Assembly: GCA_011033025.1 (NCBI GenBank)
Contig: WFMF01000205.1
Location: 62,001-126,000, forward strand
Length of the DNA stretch: 64,000 nucleotides
Direction of reading: 5' to 3'
DNA from: Beroe forskalii
Lineage: Eukaryota; Ctenophora; Nuda; Beroida; Beroidae
A program made the position numbers and the translations under genes. This document shows positions 11,106 to 23,800 of this stretch, piece after piece (position 1 is the first letter of the stretch; each line of letters opens with the position of its first letter). The notes beneath the pieces were generated by a model. That model did not search any database and was not told the origin of the DNA. It saw nothing but the letters and a program-made list of their open reading frames with translations.

Positions 11106-11837
11106 GACAGTAGAAGAAATAAGAAGAAGTTGTTCAGTTTATATTATTGCATTAAGTTGCAATAATCTATTTTTGTAGGGTATTTATACTTGAGTGAGGT
11201 ATTTGCTCACTTATTTCAATCAATTATTTAATATGAAGTGTTAAACTATGGAGCTGGCTTGAACAACAACTAACAGAGTATTCAAATCCTGCATAACAGC
11301 CTCAATAAAGATGCAAATTTTATGTTTGCACATCAACTTTCTATGTGTCAACTTTCTATATGTGTTCTATATGTATTTTTTAAGTATTTTCTATGAATGA
11401 AATGTAAATTCTATCAAATATACATCAAGTTTTATTAGTGTGTCTTTATTTGTTTATTGAGCCATATACTCAGTGATTCACTTAAAATTCTCAATGACGA
11501 AATCCAACCTACACTATACACAACTATGTTTTGGACAACATGTACACATATCTGTAGTCTGTAAAATAGTAATATATAGTTTGTGGGTTGGATTTCAATA
11601 TTAAGAATTCTAAGTCAATAACTCCGAAAAAATCACTCAATAAAGGTGCTATTGTACATAAGGTTATCCATTATTTGAGATATATAGTAATGACATTTAA
11701 TTGTAGATAAGCAAGATTTGCTTCAATTTGCATTCAAGATAAGCAATATTTACATTCAAGTTAGGCAATTTTTGTTTCATGTGACTTATTTTGGATCTTC
11801 ACTGCCTATAATCTTGATTGTTTTTACCCTGAGCTTC
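11106..11837. other. Upstream region of the CatSper-like gene
   Basis: AT-rich without an ORF. An inverted repeat is visible around 11500-11625 (aatccaacctacactatac... against ...gtttgtgggttggattt). No TATA box or RNA gene could be assigned with confidence. Confidence 0.4.
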
Positions 11838-14800
11838 ATGGATGATAAATTCCCTGGTGCATCATCTGGAGACAATAGAGGTGAGATTAGGTACACATTT
11901 GTTTTAAAAACGGATCCTTTTTGTAACTCACCAGTGATATCATCCAGATAACCTGAGTTGAATGGCATTCTTATTATGTCATTTCAAACTTCTTCTTGAA
12001 GCTCAACACTTCTCTTTAAGTATGCATATAACATAGACATGTTTTATTTAACGATTTGATTATCAATTTTCCACAGGGACAAATCCTCATGTTCACTTCG
12101 ATGCTGAACAAACAAGTGGTCCTTCATTTCTAAGTGAGTGAAATGAAATGAATGTCACATTCTACACAATATGAGTACCTAAGTTAAGTACCTTCCTAAG
12201 AAACAAAAATATCCCCTCTATCTAGCTATTTCTATCATCTAAAGTAGGTACCTTTCAATTCGTTTTAGATAATGTTTTTATGCAATGCTTTGAAATTGAA
12301 TCCATTCATGAAAATATGCAGTGGAAGAGTTTAAACTTACATAATTTCTCAGCCCCTACTGGAAATGCTGCTGAGAATCAGTTGCAGGAGGTGAGAGTTT
12401 GATTTAAGTGAGAAAAATTCATTGTATTGTACCCATAAGTGGCTATGCCTTCATTTATAGACTGTACTGTACCTACATAACTTCTTAATTAAGAGGGCAG
12501 GGGTATTTGTGGATGGTAAAATTGGAGTTTTTGGCTTGAAATGAGCATCCTAGCCATCATGCATACATGTCCTGAAGATCCATCCCCTTAAATGCCCAGG
12601 AAAATGATGGGCTTAAGCATCCTCATTGACGATAATAAATGCAAGAAAATATCTTCCTCAGCCTGAAATTGGTAGAATTCAGCCTGATGCACCTCTCGGA
12701 CAGAAAATGAGGCGACTCACTGCAGCCCATATCTTCAACAGCAGCAATGAGCAAGACAAAAACAAGGGTTTGTATTCAGTATTTTCAAGGAATTTTCTGA
12801 AGAGTTTCTTGGTTCCATCACGCAAACCTTCATTACTCATCACAAATACCTTATAATCATACCATGTGACAAACTTGTCTTACAGTATCACAAACTAATG
12901 TGGCATTAATTGATGTCTCAATTCTTAATAGTAGGAAATATAATAGTAGGAAACAGAATAGAAATTATGGAAGGAAAACTGACCAAAATGACATCAAATA
13001 TTTTAACCCGATCACATTATGTCATCAGGTGGAGGGGTAGAGAGTTCAGGGAACAAGTTATCCATGTGGGGTGAACAGATCAACGAGAAAGCAAAAGCTA
13101 AGCGTGACATCAAGGAAGTGATGAAGTCACGGCTGAAGGTGCATCTTAAGGACGAGGGTAGTGATGCTCCCCAGATATTCCACACTGATATCAAGTACGT
13201 GCGATGATTTGAGAACTTTTAGTTGGAAGTTTTCCAATTTATTATCATAGTTTTAAAAAATGTAATTGCAAATCGCAGCACTGGTTTCTATTATTCAATG
13301 CCTCTTTCTAACAACAATTCACAGCATTATCATTTTTCAGTCATATTATTGAATATGATGACGAAGATCGACATGAGGCTGTGAAAACTAACTTTGCATC
13401 GGGTACGGTACTTTTCAAATTGTAAACCAATGAAATGACTTCTAGTATCTTGGTAAACTGGTCTCATGGTACTCCACCTCTGATTTACTCAGTGGCATAA
13501 CCAACAACAGATCATCATGAAATATTTCAGATTTTGTCGAGAGTCCAGCCTTCAGGATCTTCATCCTTATTACCATTGTGATCAACTCCATCTTCATTGC
13601 TGTTCAAACAGGGAAGGAAATGGTAAGGGGTACCGTCATGCGACAAACTCACATTGGCTCCACATGGAGAATATTGTCTAGAACTTCTAGAATTGGTCAT
13701 TCTGTTATTCCTGAATTGTGACACTTATTTCTGTATTCGGTCCGAAAGTTCTAACTTCTAAATACCGATAATATTTTCAGGAAAAGAAGTACAGCTACAT
13801 CTTTTCTGCTGCTGATCAACTTATTCTGACCGTGTTTATCTGTGAAATCTTACTCAAGTGGTACAGCGGATTCTTTACTTACTGGAAGGTAAGCCTTTGA
13901 ATTGCTGGATGATCAACAGCTCTTGAGCATTATGACCGAAAAAGTGAGTTTTCTAAATCAAGGTTAGTCTTGATCAATTTACACATTCTTTCATGTCTTC
14001 ACTCGCTCACTCATTCGCACATTCACCTTCCATAGGTTGGGTGGAACATCTTTGACTTTGTCATAGTTGCTTCTTCTCTAATTGGTCCAAGTTTCACGTT
14101 TATCAGTAACAGCAGAGTGCTACGGATACTGCGGGTTCTACGAGCTTTCAGGAGCTTACGAAGGTAAAGACAGGATTTGTATCAATTGTTATACCCCTCC
14201 CAAGCTTGTTTTAGTGACCGTGTAAGTTTGGTTATACCCCTCCCAAGCTTGTTTTAGCTGTGACCGTAAACCTTCGATAATGAACTCGGCACGCCTCGTT
14301 CATTATCCATCTTACACAGCTTTCAGGAGCTTACGAGTTACGAAGGTAAAGACAGGATTTGTATCAATTGTTATCAGTTATTTTTCGCGTATTAGTAATC
14401 CGCCTGGCTATGCGCGGCAGTACTAAGGGACGTCATACGGTCGGCAGATTACTCTTAAACCGAATATAATCAATAATGGAGTGATAAATCATTTCTATTT
14501 CTCTTGTTATTGAGTTTCAACTTCACTTGATATGTTTAATCTGGGGATCCCCCTGAAAAAGTTAAAAGCCCCCCCCAGCATACTATGGACTTATGTATGG
14601 TAGACAGATGATATATTGTATGAAACATGTCAATTCTTTCTAAGTGGTCTCTTACTGTGTGGAACATCGCCAGTCTCCTCTGGGGTTTAAAAAGACTTAA
14701 AAGACTAAATTTACTGTTAACACCTTACTCACTCCCGTGCTCCCGTGAATACGAAAGGACCAGCACTGTCATGACGTTGACTGTTCGTTAGTGCCTCAGG

Positions 14801-17800
14801 GAGCTACGGTTTAACATTCTCTTTCAGGAATAAGAGACTCTAGCATCCTGGACTAGAGAAACGAAAAGTGCCTGGTGCACATTTGAACAAAATCATAAAA
14901 TCCCCCCCAATCAACTGCATTGGTTATAAAATATTGAGTCTGAGCTCTGGGGGATCCCTGGGACAAAGCCCCCCCCCCAATTGATTGCATTGGTTATAAA
15001 ATATTTAGTCTGAGGTCTGGGGGATCCCCGGCACAAAAGCCCTCCCCCCATTGATTGCTTTGGTTATAAAATATTTAGTCTAAGGCCTGGGGTATCCCCG
15101 GGACAAAAGTCTCCCATCAACTAATTGCATAGGTTATAAAATATTTAGTCTGAGGCATGGGGGATCCCCGGGACAACCCCCCCCCAATTGATTGCATTGG
15201 TTATAAAATATTTAGTCTGGGGCCTGGGGATCCCCTGGACAACCCCCCCAATTGATAGCATTGGTTATAAAATATTTAGTTGAGGTCTGGGGGATCCCCG
15301 GGACAACCCCCCCCCCCCCAATTGATTGCATTGGCTATAGAAAATTTAGTATGAGGTCTGGGGATCCCCGGGACATAAGCCCCCAGCATTTGCCCTATAT
15401 TTAAAACCCCTAAGCGCGAGCGGTACCCAATCAATCTCAACTTTGTAATTGTGAATGGTGGACTTAATAATTTTTCATCCTTCCCACTCCCTTGAAAGTA
15501 TAAGAACGGTTGAATGTAATGAGGTTGACTGTGCCTCATTGCCATTCCATTTCAGTATTTAGAGACTACGAAAAAGGATAAAGTACCATGTGCACACTGC
15601 ACACTGCACACTGTTTGTGTGCAAATAAGAAATCCCCCCTGATATTGAGTATACTTAACCTTAGGAGGGACAAATATTTAGAACAGACTGATATTATGGC
15701 TGAATTGTAATTGGCTTCGCAATTTTCAATTAAGACAAATATTATTTCTTCTACCAAAAATAAATGATTAACGCTTTACCCACCGTTACCCAGTCCCGTG
15801 AAATGAACGGAGGAGTGTCATGATGTTTCTTAGTGAGCTACGAACTAACATCCCATTTCAGGATTTAGAGACTTTAGTAGCCGCTTATCACTCTTATGCT
15901 AAATAAATCAAATGTACCATGTGCAGCGTACAGCACACTGTGTATGTTCGAAACACCCCCAATTTCGTTGGGATTTAATTTACTTAGCCTTAAGAGGACA
16001 ATATTTAGAAAAGACTGATATTATGGCTGAATTATCCTTGGATTCTGACCCGATTCGCCATTTTCAATTACAAATTAATAGAAATATTATTTCAATTTAT
16101 GAGTTGAAAGTTTAAATTCAACCAAGAAGGAATGATTAACCGTTAACACTTTACCCACTTTACTTACCGTTTACCTATTCCAGTGAAATGAACGGACGAG
16201 TGTCATGAGGTAGGCTGGTGCCTCAGTGAGCTACGAATTAACATTCCATTTCAGGATTTAGAGACTCTAGTAGCCTCTTATGCTAAATAAGTAAGGGGTC
16301 GTTCACATATTATGTAATCACCTAGTCGGACGGTTCCGAATGATTACGTTACCGGTTACATGTTATTGTAACAAATACAACGTTATCAACAAACATTGAT
16401 TACGTTATATGTGAACGATCTAAAATGTTTTGGGCCCCCTTTTAAAAAATTTTGGGGAAAAAAACCCCCTTTTTAAAGGGGGGGGGGGAAATTTTAAAAA
16501 ATTTTTTAAAAAATTTTTTGGCCTTGGGAAAAAAAAAAAAAATTTTTTTTTAAAAAAAAAAAACCCCCCCCAAAATTTTTTAAAAAAAAAGGGGGGGGAA
16601 GGGAAAAACCCCCCCCCCCAAATTTAAAAAAATTTGGGGTTTTGGGGGGGGAAAAAAATAAAAAAACCCTTTTTGGGGCAAAAACCCCTTTTTTTTAAAA
16701 ACCCCCTTGGGGAAAAAATTTTTAAAAAAAAAAAAGGGAAAAATTTTTTTTGGGGGAACCTTTTCTGCCCTTTTCCCCTTTTTTAAAAAAAAAAAAATTT
16801 TTTTTTTTGGGAAAATTTAAAACCCCAAAAAAAAATTCCTTAAAAAACCCCCCCCCTTTTTTTTTTGGAAAAAAGGGAAAAGGGTTTGGGGTTTTGGGGG
16901 TTAGGAAAAAAATTTTTTTTTTAAAAAAGGGGGGGGGTTTTTTTAAAAAAAAAACTTACAATTTTTTTTCCCCGGGGTTTTTTATTTGGGGAAAAATTTT
17001 TTAAAAAAAAAAAAAATTTTTTTTTTGGGATCAAAATTCCCTTTTGGGGGAAAAACCCTTTTTAAAAAAAAACCCCCCTTTTTTTTTAAAATTAAGGGGG
17101 TTTTTAAAAAAAAATTTTTTTAAAAAAAATTTTTTTTAAAAAATTAAAATTTTTTTTAAAAAAAAAGGGAAAAATTTTAAAAAAAAACCCCAAAATTTTA
17201 AAACCCCTTTTTTTTTTGGAAAAAGGGTTTTTAAAAAAATTTTTTAAAAAATTTTTTTAAAAATTTTTTTTTAAAATTTTTTTTTGGGGGAAAACCCCCT
17301 TTTTTTAAAAAAAATTTAAAATTTTGGGGGTGGTTTTTTTCCCCCAAAAAAAATTTTTTTTAAAAAATTTTCAAAAAATTTTTAAAAATTTTTTAAAAAC
17401 CCCCCCCCCTTTTTTTTTTTGGGGTTTTTCCCCCAAAAAAATTTCCCCTTTTAAAAAAAACCCCCCCTTTTTTTTAAAAAACCCCCCCGGGTTTTTTTTT
17501 TTTTTAAAAATTTTTCCCCATTCCCTTTTTTTTAAAAAAAAATTTTTTTTTAAAAAAAAAAAATTTTTGGTTTTTTTTTTTGGGGCCAAAGGGGTTTTTT
17601 TCCCATATTTTAAAAAGGGGGGGGGTTTTCCCTTTTGGAAAAAAAAATTTTTCACCAAATTTTTAAAAATTTGGGGAAAAATTTTTTTCAAAAAACCCTT
17701 TCCCTTTTTAAAACAATTTGGGGGGCCCCTTTTTTGGGGTTTTTTTTAAAAATTTAAAAAAGAAAATTTCCTTATTTGGGGGTTGGGGTTTTAAATTTTT

Positions 17801-20800
17801 TTAAAATTTTTGTTTTTTAAAAAAAAAAATTTTTTTTTTTGGGGTTTTTTTTTTTAAAAAAATTTTTTGGGAAAGGTTTTAAAAAAAACCTTAAAATTTA
17901 AAGGGTTTTTTTTTCCCCCCCCAAAAAGGGGGAAAATGGTATCCTTTTGTGAATGGAACGCGCGAACGCCGAATCACAAATGTGTGATGAAATGCTCCCG
18001 CCGTAATTGTGTTTCTGTGACATAAAGTCCGCGCGCGTCAATGCGCGCTATTTAAAACTAATTAGGTGCGCGCACGAGCGTTCCCCTTGGATGATTTGGC
18101 GGGAGAAACATAATTTTACAGAAAAGTTTACGCGTGTATATTCGAGGTAGATATATCGTTTCTAATGGGTGAAAAATGATCGAGATTTGAGATATCAAGG
18201 AAAATAAGCGCCAGAAACCTTCGAATATTTGAATCAGTGAGCTCCATTTTCTGCTTGGCCCACAAAACAATTTTTTTTTCCTGCGCCCAAAGTTTCGGCA
18301 TTTTTCCTTAACAGCCTCTAACAGCAATGTTTACTCTCTTCATCTGCGTGACATTGGACGGATGGATAGAGATTTTCAATACACTTCGAGTAAGTAATTG
18401 GTGTTTAAAGTCTTATTAAGTAATTAACCATACTTAGGCCTTCGGCGGACGCGCGCGCGAAGCGCGCGCGGGCCCACCGAAGGCGAAGGGGTCAGACAAC
18501 GTCTGACAAGGCCGCGTTAATTGCACATTTGCGCCATTCAAAAGAAACGAGTGGAGTTTAATTGAGTTTAATAAATAAATTGTAAAGACTCTATAAGTCT
18601 AAAGTGATACAAATAATCAAACTTTCATTCGAACCCAAACGTTCGCTGTCGCTTCGATCTACTTCGTTATTTTCATCTTGATCGGAGCCTTCATTCTGAT
18701 AAACTTGGTGGTTGCTGTGGTGGTTACGAATTTGGTAAGATGGAGGTTTGATTTGGAGGTGTAAATAGATTCCAGCCTTATTTTGTTAGGTACTTGAAAT
18801 ATCGTCGCCATTCAATATGGCGACGATATTGATATTACTTATGCCATCTAGATTCTAGGGCCTAAGGCGTTCATATCTTCATTTAGCGATCTATTTGATT
18901 CCAGCCTTATTAAGTTGCCTGAAATATTATTGCCATTCAAAATTCAATTCTTGCCCTAACTCGGGTATCAATGGCCAATGCCATCTAATTTTTGGCTTGA
19001 TGGCGTTCATTTCTTCCCAGGAAAGTGCCATAGCAGAACAAGACGAGTTGGAATTGCAACAGATGGCGGAAGAAAAGGGAAATCAAGGTTTAATTGAGGA
19101 AATTATCAGATATCAAATGGATTACTCACTTGGGAAAAGTGGTAATTTTTGAGAACAGCTAAGGTCATTGTTGTTCCATTTGATCAAATTCTTAACTCTC
19201 CAGAATATATTGCTTTTAAAATGGTGTTAATAAAGGTCATAGCCATTCTTCAAACTTACCCAGAAGTAATCCATTTGTTTGTACGTTCGAGGTTTGTTTT
19301 TCCTTGACATTCATTAAACTCAGACAGTCAGACACTGTCGTCAATCACCGTATATTCTCATACCCATTCCTCCATTAGCACCTCCATTAAAATCTTTCTT
19401 CCATCTAAAATGTTTCCGGTAAACGTCTACCTTTGCTGCATTTCCTCAAAAATATTTCTCCAAAAAAGGAATCAAGTTTTATCCCTTACAACCATTATTT
19501 TCAGACGACAAAGAAGAACCCCGGGTATATGATCTCCGGGAAAGCATCGAGAAGAAGTTCTGGAAACACCAGAAACCGATAGAAATACCGAACCTGCCCG
19601 CGCTGAACCCGCAGAAAGTTCAGAATTACATGATCCTGGTTACGGCAATGGAGGATAACTATGCGGAGATGATTTTCCTCAAGGAGGAACTTGCCAAGGT
19701 ATTATCTTCGCAAGTCAGATTTATCGAATAAGTACACGACAAATTGAAGATTCTGTAAATTTTTTGAAAATGATGATGTCATGCAAAGTTTATTGATGAG
19801 TTGTCGACGGGTATCTTTTTTCCAAGTTTAATTCGTACAACTGGAAGAAACTAATTTGTTATATCTTCACCGAGCAAATAGCTGTATTATAACATCGTAG
19901 TTGTAATTCCGCCCTTAACTCTTTCCTCCCTCCAGATAGCGAAGGAGGTGTGGGAGTGGAACTCCCCTGTGGATGGTTCCTCGGATGATGACGATGAGGA
20001 TGACGATGGGGTGGATAAGGCGGTCAAACCCCCTCGACCAGGTGACTCTAAACTCAGAAACATGCAATTTCAAATTTCGTTCGTATTGAATTTAATTTGT
20101 TTTTTCCTGAGGGGTTGGCGACATTTTACCCCAGCGACGAAGTATAATTGACGCGAACGTTTTGCCCCATGTTTAAAATCCATCAAAATACTAGCGAAAT
20201 ATACTTTTTGAGATTTCAGTAAATGAAATCTTTTTTTTCGTACCATTTCAAGATACTTGTTCCAAATTTTTCCAACCAAACTTTTGATATGTCACGGGGT
20301 AAAATGTTCCACACCTCCGTGTTCAATCAAACTGATTTTTTTCAATCAGACTAAAATTTTACCGTCGCTGGGTGTTATGTCGCTTTCCCTTTCAGGGGGC
20401 CGAGCTAGTGATTATATGATAATAACCTCCCCCTCCCATCAAGAGGGCGACGAGACGGACCGGGCCAGACACCGGGCAGCCGACAGGGACGACAGGAAGT
20501 CCACATTTGTGAGTATATTGGAACGCAAGGAAATGTTTTCTTTGGGTTTTGATATATGAAATTTGTTTATTAAACTTTCAGCTGAAATATTTTGAAGTCT
20601 TCATGACTTCATGACTATTAACTTAACAAACTTTTGATAAAAGCTTCAGTGCGCTATTATTTGTGTCCCTTGCAATGACCAATAGACTCTTCGAGTTTCT
20701 GCACTATCTATTGACCATCCTTTTTGTTGTCATGATCAAATGTTGTCACTTTCAGGCCAGCATGTTGAGCAGAGCGTCCATGATGGCTGACACCCAGCCT

Positions 20801-23800
20801 ACTGTCAGGGGTCGCCGAGGGCGACGGTCTGCTCCAGTCATCGAAGGTGGGGATTGGTTGGAAAACTTCCAATTTCATGACAATTTAACATTTCTTAGTA
20901 AAATGTCGCAAGTCTTAAATCCGATATACTCATAATGTCTCATTGGCTGATTATGTCACTTTTCCGAATATTCAATCCTCATTGGTTGATCATGTCACGT
21001 GTCCGACATACTCAGTCCTCATTGGCTGATGATTGTCCCTCAGGTCCTAAAGCATTAAACAGCGTTGCGGAGGAGGAGGATGATGAAGAAGATGAGGAGG
21101 ATCTTCATCTTGAGAGAGATTTCGAGGGGAAAGGAAAAGAAAAAGTTTCTAAGGAAGGTACGTGGAATTTTGGAATGTCTTATCGCTGTATTTGTATTCT
21201 ATCGCATATAGTTTGTTCTCCTGATTCAAGTTGGTTATGTTTGTGCATATACCCACCAAATAGTTGTTGAACTTTTAATGGTATGTCTGGTGCTAAAATC
21301 AGTTGTTCTAGACAAAATTCATTTCTAAGTAGTTAGTTAAGTAGTAATATAATGAGATATTTGTAATTATTCTAATTCACCAGAAAACATTAACGAATGT
21401 TCAATGATATATGACATTGGCTGATGAGACTCTCACTTATATGGTTTTCCATGGTCACGTAAAAACGTATTTAACTTCTTAAACTGATAATTTCTGTCAC
21501 TATTAATCAAGTCTGAGTTTATCGTCTTAATCGAGACACAGGTTAACATTACAAACACAGTTTAAAGCGTTTATTAAAACTGCCATTTATGGTTCATCTT
21601 AGAGATGACAATATAATTTAGTCTATTTCAAGGCCCTTTTGGTACTCCATCGTGGGTTCAAACTAAAGGTGTTGTGTAACTAAGGTAACGCTCAATATGA
21701 ATATATAGGCGTTTTAGGTTGCGTCAATATCGTAGCTCAAACTGGTAGTTTGATGACGCTCAACCGCCTAATAATGTCTCGAGGCAAAGTTGGTTACACA
21801 TTATAATATCATGATTATCCATTGCTGTCAAGTGTCAACTCGTCTTAAAATATGCACGATTACAAGATTATGGTTCGTTAACTAGTTGCGGTAAAAACAC
21901 TAAAGAGTTATTAACATTTTATGTGCTTTTAATATAAGTCTAATTTGGAATCATAAGATCAACAGCTATATAATCTCGTGGGATAGTGTAACCAATCTCA
22001 GAAAAGGACGCATAAAACTTTTATGAATTTTGGCAAACTCATCACATTCATTTTTCGAGGAATTCATTCAATTATTACGCTGTATTATTACTTTCACTAT
22101 CTAAAAAGTAAACATCGCCCGCTCCAACATTTATTCTCATCCTCTGCTCTCAGAGAGATAATTGGTTCAGATTTATCTCATTCCCTGCACTAAGAGAGGC
22201 CCCTTTTCAACAAGGTGGCCGCAACGGTACGAAAATAAAACGTCTAGTACATAATATAATACGATTCTAAAGAAAATGAACGCATTCTTAGAGAATAAAC
22301 GCAAATTCAATTAGGCGCAGCGTTTTTATTTTCTATCCTTGCGTCCATTACTAGTATAAATGGACGCCTCACTCACACAATAAACGCATTTCTGTTTGAC
22401 TCTTATTGAAACAAACGCACAGGCACGAATTTGAACGCAGAAGGTATGAGGAATGGCTTAAACAAAAACAAACGCAACTTAACACTGTTCTATAAGAAGA
22501 TATAGTCGTATGCTTCCATGAAGAGTACCTACTTACCTTTAGTTTGTCTGTGGACGCACACTTGTTCACCAATAGCGGACCAAAACACTGTTGGGTGGAG
22601 AGTAAAGGTTTGTCACGGTTAGTATTTTGGCGGGGATTCAAAGGTAGTTTTATGACCTAGGGTCTGAAGACCCTAGCAGCAAACATTTTGTGAGGGAAAG
22701 AAAAAAGTTATGCGCTAATCTGCTTGGCTCAGTCTACTGTGCATTTGTACAGCAGAGTAAAATATTGCTTGTTATCTGCTTGGTGAAGTCTGCAGGACTC
22801 CATGGCGGTCTATTCTGCTGACTGATGAGATTCACAATGCGCTGCAAACAAGCCCACTCAAAGTGAACAGGCGAACTATAGTTCACTGCAAACGAGTCCC
22901 CTCGGAGTATACTGTAAACTAGTCCGCTCAAAGTGCTCTGCAAACTACATTATCGGACTTTATCACGGAGATTACTGTCAAGTGAAAATCATGTCCGTGA
23001 TTTTCAGACACGGACTAGATTGCAGAGCACTCTGAGCGGACTAGATTGCAGTACACTCTGAGCGGACTAGATTGCTGTGCACTCTGAGTGGACTAGATTG
23101 CAGTGCACTCTGAGCGGACTAGATTGCAGTATACTCTGACCGAACTTGTTTACATTGCAATCCGTGGACTCCAAGCGGACTATTTCGCCATTGTACTCCG
23201 ATTGGACTTGCTCACCAGTGTACTCCAAGTGGACTCATCTACACTTTCAGTTTTCACGATTTGAATAGGTACCTGAATTTAACATTTCAATATTTTTTGT
23301 TTCGCAGTATATATATACAGACAACGTTCAAAAAGAAAAGTGATTTCGCGAATTTCAGCTGAAACTACTGTAAAATTGCAATCGTTCAAATGCTCATAAC
23401 TTTTGATAAGATTGGCCGATTCCAAAAACTCAAAAAGCATTAGAACCGAGAAAGTCTGAATTTTCATGTGATATAGATTATTTTACACCGGTCAAAATAC
23501 ATAAAAAGTGATCAAGCGTCAAAGTTGGATAAGTGTTTTTGAAATGCAAGATTTATGAAGGAGTAAGGCATTTTACAGGTAATTCCATTTTTGTCAAAAT
23601 TTTCAGAAACATTTCTGAAGTTGCAGGATTGCAACTTTTTCTATTCTCAAGCAATTCCCATGAGATTGTGGCAGCATCAAGCCACATCTATTAGCTTCCA
23701 AATGCAGTTTGAATTACCGAGAAATATTGAAAATTGTAGAAGATATCGCATTTTTTGCAACTCAACCTGGAAATTCCAAGTACCCACCTTGAAATGGACC

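Noticed and set aside
16430..17749. ORFs up to 141 codons rich in K, F, G and P
   Set aside because: They lie wholly in the homopolymer-run block, judged an artefact.
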